Shown here: in pieces, positions 21,659 to 33,881 of the stretch
Position numbering within the stretch: position 1 is the first letter of the stretch
Layout: every line of letters begins with the position of its first letter
DNA from: Candolleomyces eurysporus
Taxonomy: Eukaryota > Basidiomycota > Agaricomycetes > Agaricales > Psathyrellaceae
Reading direction: 5' to 3'
DNA: 57,283 nt
NCBI GenBank assembly: GCA_027579435.1
Contig: JANBPK010000834.1
Location: 1-57,283, forward strand
Notes under the pieces: model-generated
What the model was told of the DNA's origin: nothing
The model's input: the letters and a program-made list of their open reading frames with translations, nothing else
The model's database searches: none
Translations under genes and position numbers: made by a program

Positions 21659-23055
21659 ATGCTAACTTCATGGTTCAGCCANAAGCCTTCTGAGGCNGGC
21701 AAAGATGCNGAGCAGCCACGGAACTCTTACGACTCTCGCCAACATACCAGCAGACCGTCTGCNTCAANCACCGGNGAAGCGAACCCCCTTCTTCCATCCT
21801 ATGACAACCCGAGGCAGAAACGCTCACAGCCCCCATACACGACTCCTCACGATGCAATAATCGCACAACTACAGAATTCGGGAAACCCAGAACCCATAAC
21901 ACCTACAAGAAAGGAAGCAGGAACCACATATTATGCTGGGGAAGACGACCGTCGTTCTCCAATTACACCCATATCCCCAGCCGCATCACACTCTCGATTG
22001 GAGCTCGGACTCAGCCCATCACCTAGCTTGTATACCGGCACTACAACTGCCAACTTCCGAAACACAGGAAACCAACCGAACGTAAGCGTACAGCAAACGG
22101 TGGACCTATTGCTGGATCCATTGGATGGCTCCTCTCATGGCGTTCTCCTTCCCCAAGACATCANTATCGCTCCCCTGGATGAGGTTCAAGCTGCCCCACG
22201 CTTCAATTCTGCGTCCGTGGCTGCAGCAAGCGAAGGAATGTGGTCCCATTTATCCAAAGTGCTAGACCTGCAGAGCCAAATTGCCAAGATGCATATCGAC
22301 ATGGAAGGAGTTGGGGTAGGCGACGGGCGGAAGAAGACTCAAGTGAAGCGTCATATGGGCAGAGGTTCGGTGCTTGGGGACGANCGCAGGATGTANCATT
22401 CCCCGCCTTCTCTGAGGATGCGGGCAATGAGCAACGCATCTACCATTGGAACGGTCCCCGACGAGAAAGAGGCCGACGAGGAAGGNGTCAGTGTGACAGA
22501 CGAAGAGACGGAACGGAACCGAGCTAGGGAGGAAGAGTTTGCGAAGCTCGCTAACCAGTTCGAGGGCAAAAAGGAGTCTATCAGGGAGATAATGAATAAA
22601 GTACGATCAGCTCATCTCTTCCCGGAAATGATCAGGCTAACGGTCACGTCGTTATTTTGTAGCTGGACGAACTGTCAAAAGCANTAACCGAGTTCCATGC
22701 ATTGCAGGCCCCAGANGTGTCAAGTCCGAAGAATAATACCGTGAATGCAACAGCTCCAAGCCCTACAATTGCAGCTGCCTCGAATCCGAGGCTAGGGACT
22801 ATATCCCATGCTTCACTGCCCCCACCACTGGCTCAGTTCCAGGAGCACATGCTCTGGGCACCGCCGAAACCTGTTGCTGCTCCAGAGTCTNCGAATGCAC
22901 TTGCGAAATCACTGTCACGGCTTGGCCCTGAGCGAGCCACAAATAAATCTCAGAAGCCTCCAATGCCTACCCTCATCCTGAACTCAGATNTCCAACCCCA
23001 CGTAATGGAAAGTCCCGCCTCGACGTTGGGCAGTCTTCCACACGAGGACCAGTGA
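21659..23055 (+). CDS. Uncharacterised coiled-coil, Ser/Pro-rich protein
   Basis: Two exons (21659-22600 and 22663-23055) give about 444 residues. The first in-frame ATG is at 21659. The first 170 residues are low-complexity and Ser/Thr/Pro-rich, with many SP and TP sites suited to phosphorylation. Helical segments follow: MWSHLSKVLDLQSQIAKMH near 200, and a long charged coiled coil from about 280 to 345 that runs across the intron (EEEFAKLANQFEGKKE, then LDELSKA). The C-terminal part is again disordered. I do not recognise the family. The helix heptads suggest a dimer or membrane- or cytoskeleton-linked scaffold, but no function is claimed. It is tandem with the acetylesterase upstream and VTA1 downstream. 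Confidence 0.6.
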
Positions 23056-23488
23056 AGCGATGCATCTCCCTAGGCGATGTTGAAGACCTTNGTGGACATC
23101 TCCTCGTGGACTTCGCATCCGACTCGCTAGGCAACCCCCGCTCTTTGTGCCCCGCCTCGTTGTGGTCGATGCCCCCTTTACGTTGGACGTCGTTGGGCTG
23201 CCTTTTTGTCCCATAACCGATGCAGGGTTCGATATCGCTTATACTTAGTACGGGAACGGGAGGCGTGCTTTCAGGGAACGGAGGCGCGGCCTTTAGATAG
23301 ACGATTCGCTTCTTTGTATGGCAAATATCGGCGGTAATTTGTATATGCGCCCTCGAGGCTGCGGTCAGGTAGTTTCAGTACCCTGTCAGTGACCCTGCGC
23401 CGAAGTTGCTGTGATGGCGGACTGCGATGCGTAGTAGCCGTATATATAAGATCAAGGCTTTCTTCCTTTCCACCACTCAGCCCTCACA
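23056..23488. other. Intergenic region upstream of VTA1
   Basis: This 433-bp gap holds no recognisable gene. A TATA-type box lies near its right end. One N is at 23091. Confidence 0.4.
23441..23450 (+). promoter_or_regulatory. TATA box of VTA1
   Basis: TATATATAAG lies 38 bp before the VTA1 ATG, a spacing compatible with TATA-directed initiation and a short leader. Confidence 0.45.
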
Positions 23489-25010
23489 ATGTCCGCGAAA
23501 GCGCCCCTCGGCTTACCTTCAATCACGCCTGCATTGAAGTCCATAACTCCTTATTTACAACGCGCAGAAGAAATACGAAAGCAAGAGCCCATCGTCGCGT
23601 ATTGGTGTTCGTTTTTAGCAATGTTGACCCCAAGACGCATCGCTGATCTTGATTGTCTAGGTGCATACTATGCTGCGCAGTTGGGGATTGGCCTGAAGAT
23701 AAAGGATGCTGCCTCTCGAAACGTCTTGATTGCTCTCCTTGGGTATCTAGAGCAGATGAAGTCGGAAATTGGCACCAGCGACGCTATAGACAACGACGCT
23801 GCTGGTTCTGCTTATGTCGAGAACTTTTCTTTGAGGGTGTTTTCTGCTGCGGATAACGAAGACAGAAGTGGTCGGGCCACCAAGTGAGTTTGTCCTAATC
23901 ACGGTGTATTCAGTGAAGCAATGACACTCTCTTCCTTCTAGAGCGACTGCCAAAAAGTTCCTCGTAGCTGCCAACTTCCTTGAAGTGCTCAAGACGTTCA
24001 ACAACGCGGATATATCGGAATCGGTCAGTCATTTCGCTTCCGGATAGATGGGATCGACTGAGCTCTCCTAGAATCTGGAGAAGATACGATATGCGAAGTG
24101 GAAAGCAGCAGAAATCGCGAAAGCTTTTCGAGAAGGACGTACACCTGCCCCGGGTCCGCCTGGGTTCGCAGAAGAACAAGAAATCGCAAATCAACTTCTC
24201 AGCTTGGAAGAACGGCCTCCTGATATCCCCGACCTCCCAGCACCTCCTTCACAGCCTACACCTTCTGGACGCTTATCACCTCAGCGTTCTACCTCAAGCC
24301 GGGAAAGAAGTAGGACACCGCCTAGTGGCAGCCCCAAAACAACGTTCATACCTGCTCCTCACGCTGCTGACGAGTGGAGTACCATAGTGGCGCCGAATGC
24401 GTCCATTTTAGACGCTGGCCCCGGCATTCCTAGCCGACCGATTCCCCGACGTTCAAATAGCGGTGGCAGCATTGGACGCACTTCTCCTAACGGGAGCCCC
24501 AGGCAGGATCATCATTTCTCTGGCGAGTCAAGGAAATCTTCATCTCGTTCTCCCAAGCACTCTCCCACTGGTTCCAAACCCTCGTCCCCCACGAGGCAAG
24601 GACGTACTTCAAGTCAAGGGAGTGAAAAGAAGGTTCATTTTACTCCCTCGGTTATCGGCGGCTCTGTCACCACTGGATCTCAGCCTGGATCTCCTCAGCA
24701 GGGTCATACTAATCTCCCACCCTTTCACACTCAGCCTGGTGCCTCGTTCGCCGACTCCCTTCCCTCACCTCCACCACCACCTCCAAGCGCTCCCAGCGCA
24801 CCATACAGGCCTGAACCGGCTGTTCGATCTCCTCCATTACGTTACCAACCTCCTCCACCAGCGCCAGCGCCAGCCCGCGTTATTTTGACCCCTGCCTTGA
24901 TCTTGCAAGTGCAGAAGCAATGTCGACTCGCATCTAGTGCTTTGGATTACGAAGACGCAGAGACTGCGAAGAGGGAACTGCGCGCAGCCCTTGCTCTTCT
25001 GGGAGATTGA
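23489..25010 (+). CDS. VTA1: Vta1 (LIP5/SBP1), Vps4 activator of the ESCRT/MVB pathway
   Basis: Cytosolic regulator that binds and stimulates the AAA-ATPase Vps4 during multivesicular-body sorting and ESCRT-III disassembly. The N-terminal MIT-like domain is clear: LKSITPYLQRAEE, then EPIVAYWCAYYAAQLGIGLKI, the ADNEDR motif and the RYAKWKAAEIAKAF segment. A Ser/Pro-rich linker of about 200 residues leads to the C-terminal Vps4-binding/dimerisation helices (QVQKQCRLASSALDYED and AKRELRAALALL). Exons are 23489-23606, 23661-23883, 23942-24023 and 24072-25010, for 453 residues. Intron 1 (23607-23660, 54 nt) contains no stop and keeps frame, so a plain open reading frame would wrongly carry 18 extra residues in the middle of the MIT helix. 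Confidence 0.92.
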
Positions 25011-25164
25011 AGAGTAGCAGTGATTGATTTGTTGAATGTGATACCCTTCTCTACGATATACTCGGAGTAGTTTTCCACGTATTATGCATGCACTGGTAGA
25101 TCATGTCTGTATTAAATAGTCACATCTGTAATAAAATCTAGGGATACTTTTATGTGAACTCGTT

Positions 25165-27591
25165 CTAAACGCCCTTCGACACGTTTTCGATAGCTTTGAC
25201 ACGTTCTTCCAACTCCCTGATCTTGTCCTTGACGGAGACGGATCCCGGACTCATCGGCACCGACATTTGATCCACATTGTCAGAGCGCGAGGGTTTAGAG
25301 CCTGGAGATGAGCGAGTCCGTGTATGCTTGCCTTTCCTGTCAATGGAGTTGAGTTGGAGTTCCTCGAAGGCCGAAAGGTCACTAGAAGAAGGTGGGATGG
25401 GTAGGGTCCTCGACCGAGCTGGTTTCACTCCGGTCCTAGCACGCGAGGAGCGTGAATAGTCCGCTGCAGAATGACCGACCGTAGCCCTCTCCACGGGAAG
25501 ACTGGCCAAAAGGGAAAGCGGCGCGACAGCATCCAGGCGGATTGTTCTTGATTGCGATGAAACCAGTTCCGGAATTGTCAAGAGTGGCTTATCAACTTGG
25601 GTGATTCCGTCTGTAGACAGTTGCCTCATCTCCGGCGCATGTGGATCTGTTAGAATTAATTAATAAACTTCAGCCACACAAGAATGAAATAGAAGGTTTT
25701 TACCTATCTGGTTCGTGGGCTGTTGCAATGAACTTAGCCCTTGATTGAGGTTACTCTCCAACGTGCTGTAATACAAGTCTGCGAAATGGGGGCCATCCTC
25801 AGAATCCGGGAAAGGTGCTGCGAAAATCACGTCCTGAACGATTTCGTCCTCGTCATCCGAGTAAACGGATCCGACAGACGACTCAACGGCGTCGATCGAG
25901 ACTTTGGAAGATGTATGTGCTTGCGCAGTCTTTGGTGCTGGTTGTGGGTTGAGCGCAGCTGGTCCAGGGTCCGGTGCGCTAGGAGCGGGATCCAATGATA
26001 TGAAATTAACAATTCGAATGGGCACCTCTGCGGAAAGCTCTGTGGCCAGCAAAGATCCTGTAGATATCGTTACTCTCAGCCTATAATCCACTTCGAGCAA
26101 TCGTCCTTTGGGTATAGAGATGGCATCGGGCTATATCTGGTCAAGAAGATGGTCCCTCGAAGTAACTGGATACGCACTGGCAATAGGAGATAATGGTTGA
26201 ACTGAAGTGACTCTCCAGGTAGAACTCCTGTCCACCAGCCTTTTGCACTGGCATATCCTTTTTCAGAGCGGTCCCCCATCATGACAGTGCTTTCGGTTAC
26301 GAGCTTGGAAGTAGTCGATGTTTGGTATGTGCGTACGTCGCCAGGTTCTTTCCTTGTGCCAGCAGAATCATCCCGAGGCCTATAGATGATGACATCCTGA
26401 TGTAGTCCGATAGTGAAGCTTTTGATGGCCCTGGATGTCTGGTTCGTGACAGAAATTTTCAGATAGCATCGCTGCCCAGCGATCCATTGCAGACGTGTGA
26501 GTGTCACTGTCAGTTTAAGCGTCCGTTCCGAGTCAGACATAGTCACTTGGATGGGTCGAGGGAGAGGGTTCATGCATCCCGCGAGGTCTAAACGTGGCCA
26601 GGTGCAGATGTTTCGGTAGAAGTGAGCGATAGACTTTTGCTCTGAAACTGGATCTTTGATTCGGATCGAGCTGCATGAAGCGACAGATGAGTAGAGTTCA
26701 TAGACTGAGAGGGAAAACGAACACCATCACAATGTACCGGATAGCGGCACCAGACTGAGAAGGGAATATGCCTTTGGGTGCCCCATACGTGGTCGAGGGA
26801 TCAAGAGGGAAAGAAAACGGGAGGACGAAATGACCTTCATTTGCCAACTTGAAACCTTCCGCATCAGACCCTGACAGGTACAAGTCCTCCAAGTTATTAG
26901 TTACTGCCGACAAGGGTGAGGTACACTGATAGAAGATATGGCGTTCTTTCTCCTGCATGATGCACTCGAACCCCACGAGACGTAGCTTGCCATCGGAGAG
27001 CATGACAACTTCGGATTTCTTCCGGACAGTAAGTAGGACGGTCCCGTTCAAGTATCCGCCGTCCACGCAGGAGTCGTCCTCCAGTAGTAGATCCAATTGA
27101 ACTCGAGCTCCAGACCTTCCGCCTTCCAGGTGCAGAAGTGATTCCTGAGACAGATACACCTGGCTGTTAATGTCGGAAGGAGGAAGGGTAGCACCCGTCT
27201 TCAGTTTGGCATTCGAGCTGCCAAGGATAGCCTTCAGCTCGCGAGCACCTCGAGAAGGACTAGAGCCCCCGGCTAAGATCGTGTTTTGTCGAGCAAGAGG
27301 ACCAGATGCATCCGAGCTGCTGAGTCGGCTAGCTTTGAACCTTAAAGAGATTTCTTCTGTCAAAGTACTTGAAAGGCTGATCGTAGCAGTCTGGGAAGCT
27401 TGGGTTATTGCGGGAGAGGGTTGGAGCGTCCCCGTTCCAGAGACTGGACCACTATCGGGATCCCGGGTGGTGTCAGGGCGAGTTGGTGTGAAAGGTGACC
27501 GTTCTAGGGGATAAGCTAGAGCAACTTCGTTTATTAATGTTTCGAGTAGAAGAGACTGAGAAGAAGACGAATGGGAGAAATTTAGCGCCAT
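25165..27591 (-). CDS. Alpha-arrestin (arrestin-related trafficking adaptor) family protein
   Basis: Arrestin-fold adaptors of this kind recruit Rsp5-type ubiquitin ligases to membrane cargo. Four exons (26723-27591, 26178-26670, 25704-26130, 25165-25646) give about 756 residues. The N-terminal arrestin domain shows the GGYLNGTVLLTV strand pattern, the CIMQEKERHIF block and LPFSFPLDPSTTYGAP followed by IRYIVMV. The C-terminal arrestin domain shows LDLAGCMNPLP, LKISVTNQTSRAIKSF, and after splicing YLLLPPDAISIPKGRLLEVDYRLRV. The tail is disordered, Ser-rich and ends in a short coiled coil (KIRELEERVKAIENV). No PPxY motif is evident. The first ATG in frame is at 27591; upstream codons open with GTG. 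The gene is divergent from POP3 with a 112-bp gap. Exact subgroup (Rim8, Ldb19/Art1 or other) is open. Confidence 0.75.
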
Positions 27592-27703
27592 AGGTGGGTA
27601 GAGCGGGGCAACTTGCACAACAGGAATTCAAGTCAGCCATCATTCGGACTTAACCCGCCTGGCCAGTTTGAGATTCTCACAATCTTCTTTGCCACTCGCA
27701 ACA

Positions 27704-28754
27704 ATGTCCGACAAAACTGCCAAAGCCCACACCCAGCAGTCAAATCGCGAACGACCTCGAAAAGCTGGCGAAAGGAAGACTGTTTATAAGGCTGTCTTGG
27801 ATAACCCATTCCAAATACGCTGGTTAAGCACACCTCCTTCAAAGATTCGCTCGTGCTCAACGGATTCTGAATAGGCCATCGGTTCCAATCAACCTCCAAA
27901 ACATGATATTCTCTCATCTGGTCTCGCTGCTTGAAGGTGCCTCAAATTTCCATGAAGCCCGATGTCGTAGCAGTCGAAAGCGCAAGCGGGCGTTGGAAGC
28001 AGACAAGAGCAAGAAGAGAAGCAAAGCGAACGAGGACTCTGCGATGGAGGTTAGCTCTGGAGAGGATGGTCTTCTTGAAGTGTCGCAGGATCCTTGTTCT
28101 GCTCTTCCCCTTCCCCCCAAACCGCCAATTCTTGACCATCTGGTCTGCGGGATCAACGCTGTCACAAAACGATTAGAAGCTCAAGCTCGTCAAGTTCGAC
28201 GCAGCGTGATAATATCCAGCAAACCTCTGGATGAATTGGAAGCTGCGCTTCCTATATCCTTGGTTTTTGTCTGTCGAGCCGATGTCGACCCTCCCATTTT
28301 GATAAACCATCTTCCTCAACTCGTCGCGGCTTGCAATTCCGTACCCTCCAAAGCTCCCGTCAAAATCATACCTCTACCAAAAGAATCTGAAGGCATCTTG
28401 GCTGAAAAGCTTGGTATCAGACGTGCCTCTGTACTGGCCCTAGATGTACGTCTCATTTCCCTACCAACTGAGATACATATTGACCAATCCTCGCTGCAGG
28501 CTCAATATCCCGGCATTCCAGAATTTTCGACGAGGCTCGAGTCAGTGACGGCTCCAGCAGCGCCATGGCTTATGCTGCAGGCCAAGAATACAACTACCCA
28601 GTTGTACGAACCAACTCACGTAAAACAGTTGCGAACGTCAGCACCGAAGGATATGAAGGCTGCGAAGGAGTCAAGGCTACAGGGTAAGTTGGCTGCCAAG
28701 CTGAGAAAGCAGCGCGGAGGCAATGGAGAGGGCAAGACTCTAGTTGACTCCTAA
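27704..28754 (+). CDS. POP3: RNase P / RNase MRP subunit Pop3-like protein
   Basis: Two exons (27704-27822 and 27875-28754) give 332 residues. The N-terminal segment KTVYKAVLDNPFQIRWP matches the start of the fungal Pop3 family (Rpp38-like, L7Ae-type fold), whose members bind the RNA of RNase P and RNase MRP and act in tRNA 5' and rRNA ITS1 processing. Further support is LVCGINAVTKRLE, typical of the conserved GxNxVT block, and LVFVCRADVDPPILINHLP, the strand-helix region of the fold. A basic insert (SSRKRKRALEADKSKKRSK) and a lysine-rich tail fit a nucleolar RNA-binding protein. The gene is divergent from the arrestin gene and 146 bp upstream of the dCMP deaminase gene. Confidence 0.82.
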
Positions 28755-28900
28755 TTAGACAATACCTTTTTTCTTACAAGCTTTTGTGAGTACTACGAGG
28801 AGCGTGTTATTGAATTCCACGACCCGTCACATCACATGGTCTGTGACGGTATCTTTTCCATGAAATCACGGAGAGCCAAAACGGACGGGCACATTTAACC

Positions 28901-30303
28901 ATGTTCATTGCGATCGTTGGACCCCGTTTCTCCGGGAAAACCACAGTTGAAGACTACCTCATCAAAGAGAAAAAATTTACACCAGTAAGGCTCATCGCCC
29001 CCAACGATGGAGAATCGATCCTGGAAGGAAACATAGGGGTAGGCTGCGATTAGCTTCATTATCATCGAGTCGACCCCTCATGTCATATTTAAAGGTAGAT
29101 CATAAGCAGGGCACTATCACCAAGTTAAAGATAATGCATCCCTCCATGATCAATAAGCACCAGTCATTTCTGTCCTTGAGCCCACTGCCATCCCCTGCAA
29201 CACCAACCCCAGTGCTCAAATTCTCCGGTTCACAGCATCCACTATGTTTCTCTTCGCCCAAAGATTTATTGCAATTTGTCACAAGCAACTGGAAGGAAAA
29301 TTTTGTGACCTGTGACCTCGACAGCAAGGAGCTGGTTGACGTGCTTATCCGTAGACCATTCTTCTTGCTCTTGAGTGTCGATGCCCCTCTCATGAACCGC
29401 TTCATGAGATCCCAAAAGTGCGTCTGCTTATTTGACTTTTGGGAAACATAATTGAAATTGACCTATTTATTCAGCTTCCAGCCCACGAGTCTCGAGCAGT
29501 TTGTCACAGACAACGATCGGTTGACGTACGGACCTGCGTCTCTACACGAACTTCAGGACCTCGTCAACGTTCGTGTGGTCAATGCATTTCAGACTGTAGA
29601 GAAGCTACACTCCCACCTAGAAAGCCTTGATTTAGTGAATACAGAGCATCTGCGCCCAAGCTGGGATGCGTACTTCATGGTGAGAGAGAGAGCTGCTTCA
29701 TCAGGGGTTAACCTAGACCTAACGCTTCGTAGACGCTGGCTTCACTGGCCTCTCGCAGGTCAAATTGCATGAAGAGGCGTGTAGGTGCCGTTATCGTCCG
29801 AGATAACAGAGTCATCTCCACCGGATATAATGGGAACCCCCCGTGGACTGGTGAATTGCAACGAAGGTGGATGCAGTCACTGCAACGGAGTGTTTCCTTC
29901 GATGTCCCTTCCAATTGAGTGCCTATGCCTCCACGCAGAGGAAAACGCTTTATTGGAGGCTGGTAGGGAAAGAGTTGGAAGCAACGCGGTCCTCTACTGT
30001 AATACGTATGCTATATACCTTTGATTCGAGTTCATATCACTGATAAGGATCCAGATGTCCCTGCCTCAAGTGCACTGTCAAAATTATACAAACTGGCATC
30101 AAGACTGTTGTCTATAACCTGGCCTACAAGATGTACGCTTGCTATTGTTGACTGAACGAGAATTCTACGCTAACCTCTCTGGCAGGGACACCGCCTCGGC
30201 CACTCTCTTTCAACAATCAAATGTTGAGCTCCGTCGTTATGACCCTCATAATAGCTTTCGACTGCCTCCTGTCAACGACGAACTTGGGAGTAATGGCTCT
30301 TAA
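28901..30303 (+). CDS. DCD1: Deoxycytidylate (dCMP) deaminase, with one apparent frameshift
   Basis: Zinc enzyme that deaminates dCMP to dUMP, feeding thymidylate synthesis. Six exons (28901-29038, 29236-29417, 29475-29679, 29733-30005, 30055-30132, 30186-30303) give about 330 residues. The N-terminus has the fungal P-loop-like start [15 protein letters not shown]. The middle shows [14 protein letters not shown] and [10 protein letters not shown]. The C-terminal deaminase domain carries the allosteric/structural GGCSHCNG, the catalytic [17 protein letters not shown] (His and Glu) and [15 protein letters not shown] with the zinc cysteines. One extra base at 29832-29836 breaks the STGYNG-TPRG motif; phase is restored only if one base is dropped. 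The first intron (197 nt) is unusually long and may hide a small exon. The stop is 13 bp from the convergent TTI1 stop. Confidence 0.9.
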
Positions 30304-30316
30304 AATGACATTTATA

Positions 30317-33300
30317 TTACACACCCAGAACACTCAGAACAAATCGCACATTGTGTTCAACCTTCCAACGATCATCGTACATAAACTTCATCTGAGGCCC
30401 AACATCTTCGGCCGTCCCTTGCAACACCAGCCACACAGAGTCCGCATTTCGCTTTCCAGCGGCAAGGTAAAGCTGTCTAGCGCAAGCTTGCAATTCCTCA
30501 TGCACATGCTGGCCCAAAAATCGCCTGAAAAGAACAAGGCTGTCCCAGAATGACGGTTCGTACGGTTGAACACCCTCCATCACGCCCGTCATCGTCCGTA
30601 AGACAGACCGATAAAGTCGATGCGAATGCGTATACGCTGATTCTGTTCCGACTGCTGAATGTCGTCGGCGTGCCAGTGCGCTTCCGCTGTCCCCAACTTC
30701 CAACTGCTTCAAAATGGTTTGGAAGCGGGGCCAAACGTCGTCCCAGATCCTGCGATACATGAAGCTGCCGACATGGGTGACGAGCGCTTCCACCAGACCG
30801 GCAGCCGCCCCGACGACAAACGTCTCTTGGTCGCCCAGCCTGTTCAGGATGAAGGGCCAGGCGTCGTGGATGGCTGGAAGGAGGGACGAGTCTGACAAGA
30901 CGGGGACAGCAAGACTAAGAAGGACGAGGATACGCGCTCGGATGGCAGGGGATTCGTGTGTTAAGAAATATATCGAGCGTGCAATAATCTGTTTGGTCAG
31001 AGCTTGGCTTGGGGTGGGAGGAGCTTCGTCGGATTCTGGTTGCTTTCCGCTCAACGAACCCTCGTCATCTTCAGGCTCTTTCTCGGGACCCCATGCCTTG
31101 CGAGGGGCAGGCCCAAAGTCGGTCTGCTCCTCTTCCCCGTTCGTAGTAACCTTCCTGTCGGGAAGCCATTGCAACAATGAGTCCAAAGTCGTCAAAGTTG
31201 GCGGAGGTCCCTGAGGAGGTTCTTNCCCCCCGTGTGGGTGCTGAATCTGGATTCGCTTTGACGTCCATCTCGATGACATTCAACACTTCCGTCAACACCT
31301 CGATCAGCCCGTGCACGATGATCCCATACCCATGGAATGTATCCAAGCGGTCAAAACATTCCTCCACGACGTCGCCAGCCTTGTCCACAACCTCCGGACC
31401 GACCAGCCTGATGAGTATGACAAGCACCTTTGTAGCATCGATATCGAGCCAACGGCGTGTCAGTCGTCTCGATACAGAGTCAAGAGCATAGTCAAAGTTT
31501 GACAGCAACAAATTTGCTGGGGACGCGTATGAGGTTGCGATCGTCACGTAATTCAGGGCAGCCAGGCCGGATGATGATAGGAAGGGTGCCGTTGACACGA
31601 TCGAGTGCAATATTGGGTACAGGGCGAAGATGAACAGAGAATTGAACCGGCTCTGGAGAATGCCAGCTGAAATGGCTATCAGCTGAAGACAGAGGCCCCG
31701 GTGGAGTACAGGTTGGTCCCTGATTCGCTGCTCTTGTAATGGTTGTGCCTGGGTGATCTTGAGCGTTGCATGAAGCGGAACGAGGCCCTTTCGATGCTGG
31801 ATATCGTCGAATTCCAGATTTTCGGGGCCTTGTGATTGGGAAGGACCCTCGGGGACGACCTCGTCAAAGTCCGATTTGTCCCACAATTCTGCGACGATCC
31901 TCGCCAAAGATCGACTCTGCTTTTCGGCACGCTTGCTTCGACGGAGAGTGACACTCCCGAGACCGCTCTCGGATGACAAGGTGACCCGCCCGACTCCTTC
32001 CAACAGACGGCAGGCACACCACATAGCGGCAACGTTTCGGGAGCGGGTACCCGACCGTCCTACGTCGGTAAACCACTCCACAGAAAACAAGGACGAGTCC
32101 CCGCCAGCCTGACCCAAAGCACGGAACATATCCTCCAAGGCGCATTTTGCATCTCGCGATGACACCGTTTTGAGGGACAGTTCTGGAAATGGGACCCATG
32201 AAATATCCTCGTTGTTCTCCAGCATCAACTGTTCGCTTGAAGTATGCGTAATGGTGACCGTAGGCTCGATAAACTCGAGCACAGAGAGCAAACTCCATCC
32301 CCACTTCTCAATTCCTCCCCCTGGACCCAGCAGCTTGCCAATCGCTTTGGATATCGATGTGAGTGCGTGCTCCTCGGTGGGAGAGAGTGCGATCCTGCAA
32401 ACGGCAGTCACCATTTCTGCGACATGCTGAATTTTGCTGTCGGACTGTGATGAAAGAAAACGGGGCAAGGAGGATAGGTTCTGTGCGGTCATCTGCATTA
32501 ACATTTGAAGGAGGTCGGATCTTCTGTTGGAAGTGCTAAGAAGTTGTCTCAGCGAACTCAGAGCCGCTTCACCAACCCTCGGATATTCCGAGTTCGACAG
32601 CGAGAGTAGGAAGGATAGTAGTAAGGGCTGGGTTTGAGGTAGAGTCAATGAAGTGGCATCAGTGACTTCAGAGGAGAAATCGACAAGCGCATAGAGCGCG
32701 GATGGGGTTGGATGCTTGACGAGGGGGTTGAGAGAGTTGATTGCGATATGTAATTGCGTTGTAGTACCGCGTAGCCATGACGGTGTCCGCGCCGTAGCGT
32801 AAGACGGCAATTGTGGTTGAGATTCGGTGGTTTCTGCTTGCCCGAAACTGGCCAAATCTTCGAGGTTTTCGAATCTCGGGAGAGCCCCTTCCTTCATGCA
32901 TATTTCGTCACTGATGGCTTTGATAATCGCTACTCGGAGAACCTTGAGGGCTGCGGCAACAGCTTCACCGTTTGTCCATCCCTTTTTGGTTCCCAATCCC
33001 AGGCAAACCTTGGTCATCCCACTAGCGACTCCAGGAAGAACTGTCGGGACAAGATCTTCGGGGGCGTGTATGTCAAGGATCAAAGCAAGGACTTCCAGGG
33101 AAGCCTGTTGAAGGGATAGGCGGGAGGAAATTGCTGTGGCCAGGAGAGAGTCGATAGTCTGACCGATGATTGGGACAAATCTTGCCGACCTGGTGAGGTC
33201 TCGGAACGTCAATGAGCGGGTGTGGGCCTCTTCGGCAGGTAGGCTACGAGCGACGGCGTCTTCTGGAGATCGTTCATGGAGCAAGGCGAGCATGCACCGG

Positions 33301-33818
33301 ATCGCGGCTTCCTTTGTCTCTTCATCCCGGGCCCTCTCCTTCCCTTTGCTCTCCAACCCTCCCACAACAGCGCCGCATAGCATGAAGACTTGCTCCCAGA
33401 TCTTGGGCTCGCATGACCACCACCAGTTCTCGCAAAGGATGCCGAGCGAAATGAGGATCTTTTCAAGGATCTGGTCTGGTATTTCCGAAGAGAGATTGCG
33501 TTGGAGAATTGAGGAAAGGGGGAAGAACACGTAGGATATGAAGGCTGGGTTTGACGCAAGAGGATCTAGTTCGCGTAGAAGCTGGACCAACTGGGAGAGG
33601 TGGGATGAAACGACGGGGATCGTCGAGGGTGTGAGCTTGGAGGACCCTAGAATGGGGACGCAGACAGCTTTGAACTGCAATAGTCAGGGCCGGCTTCAGC
33701 GAAAGGAAGAGGAACTGACGCGTCTGAAGCGGCCGTCATCTTGTTCGGAGGCCATGAGATGAACGGAGAGTGCAAACGTGACGGCGATCATTTGCCTTTC
33801 GTCACCGACCTCCGCCAT
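30317..33818 (-). CDS. TTI1: Tti1, TELO2-interacting subunit of the TTT cochaperone, with one apparent frameshift
   Basis: HEAT-repeat protein of the Tel2-Tti1-Tti2 complex, which with Hsp90 stabilises PIK-related kinases (TOR, ATM, ATR, TRRAP). Exon 1 (33720-33818) starts MAEVGDERQ and is joined to a long exon (30317-33674), about 1,151 residues in all. The Tti1-specific LGILCENWWWSCEPKIWEQ block is present, followed by many helical repeats. The C-terminal region includes SMYRRIWDDVWPRF-like MYRRIWDDVWPRF and VWLVLQG. The frame shifts once next to the N at 31225, in a C-run, within a disordered loop. Both halves are intact, so a base-call error is likely. The start codon lies 63 bp from the divergent aminodeoxychorismate synthase start, which also favours this ATG over longer frames. 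Confidence 0.88.
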
Positions 33819-33881
33819 CCGGGGATATTTTACATGCAGAAAAATTACCCGATCCTCAATTGATTGCCTCTGCCCACAACG

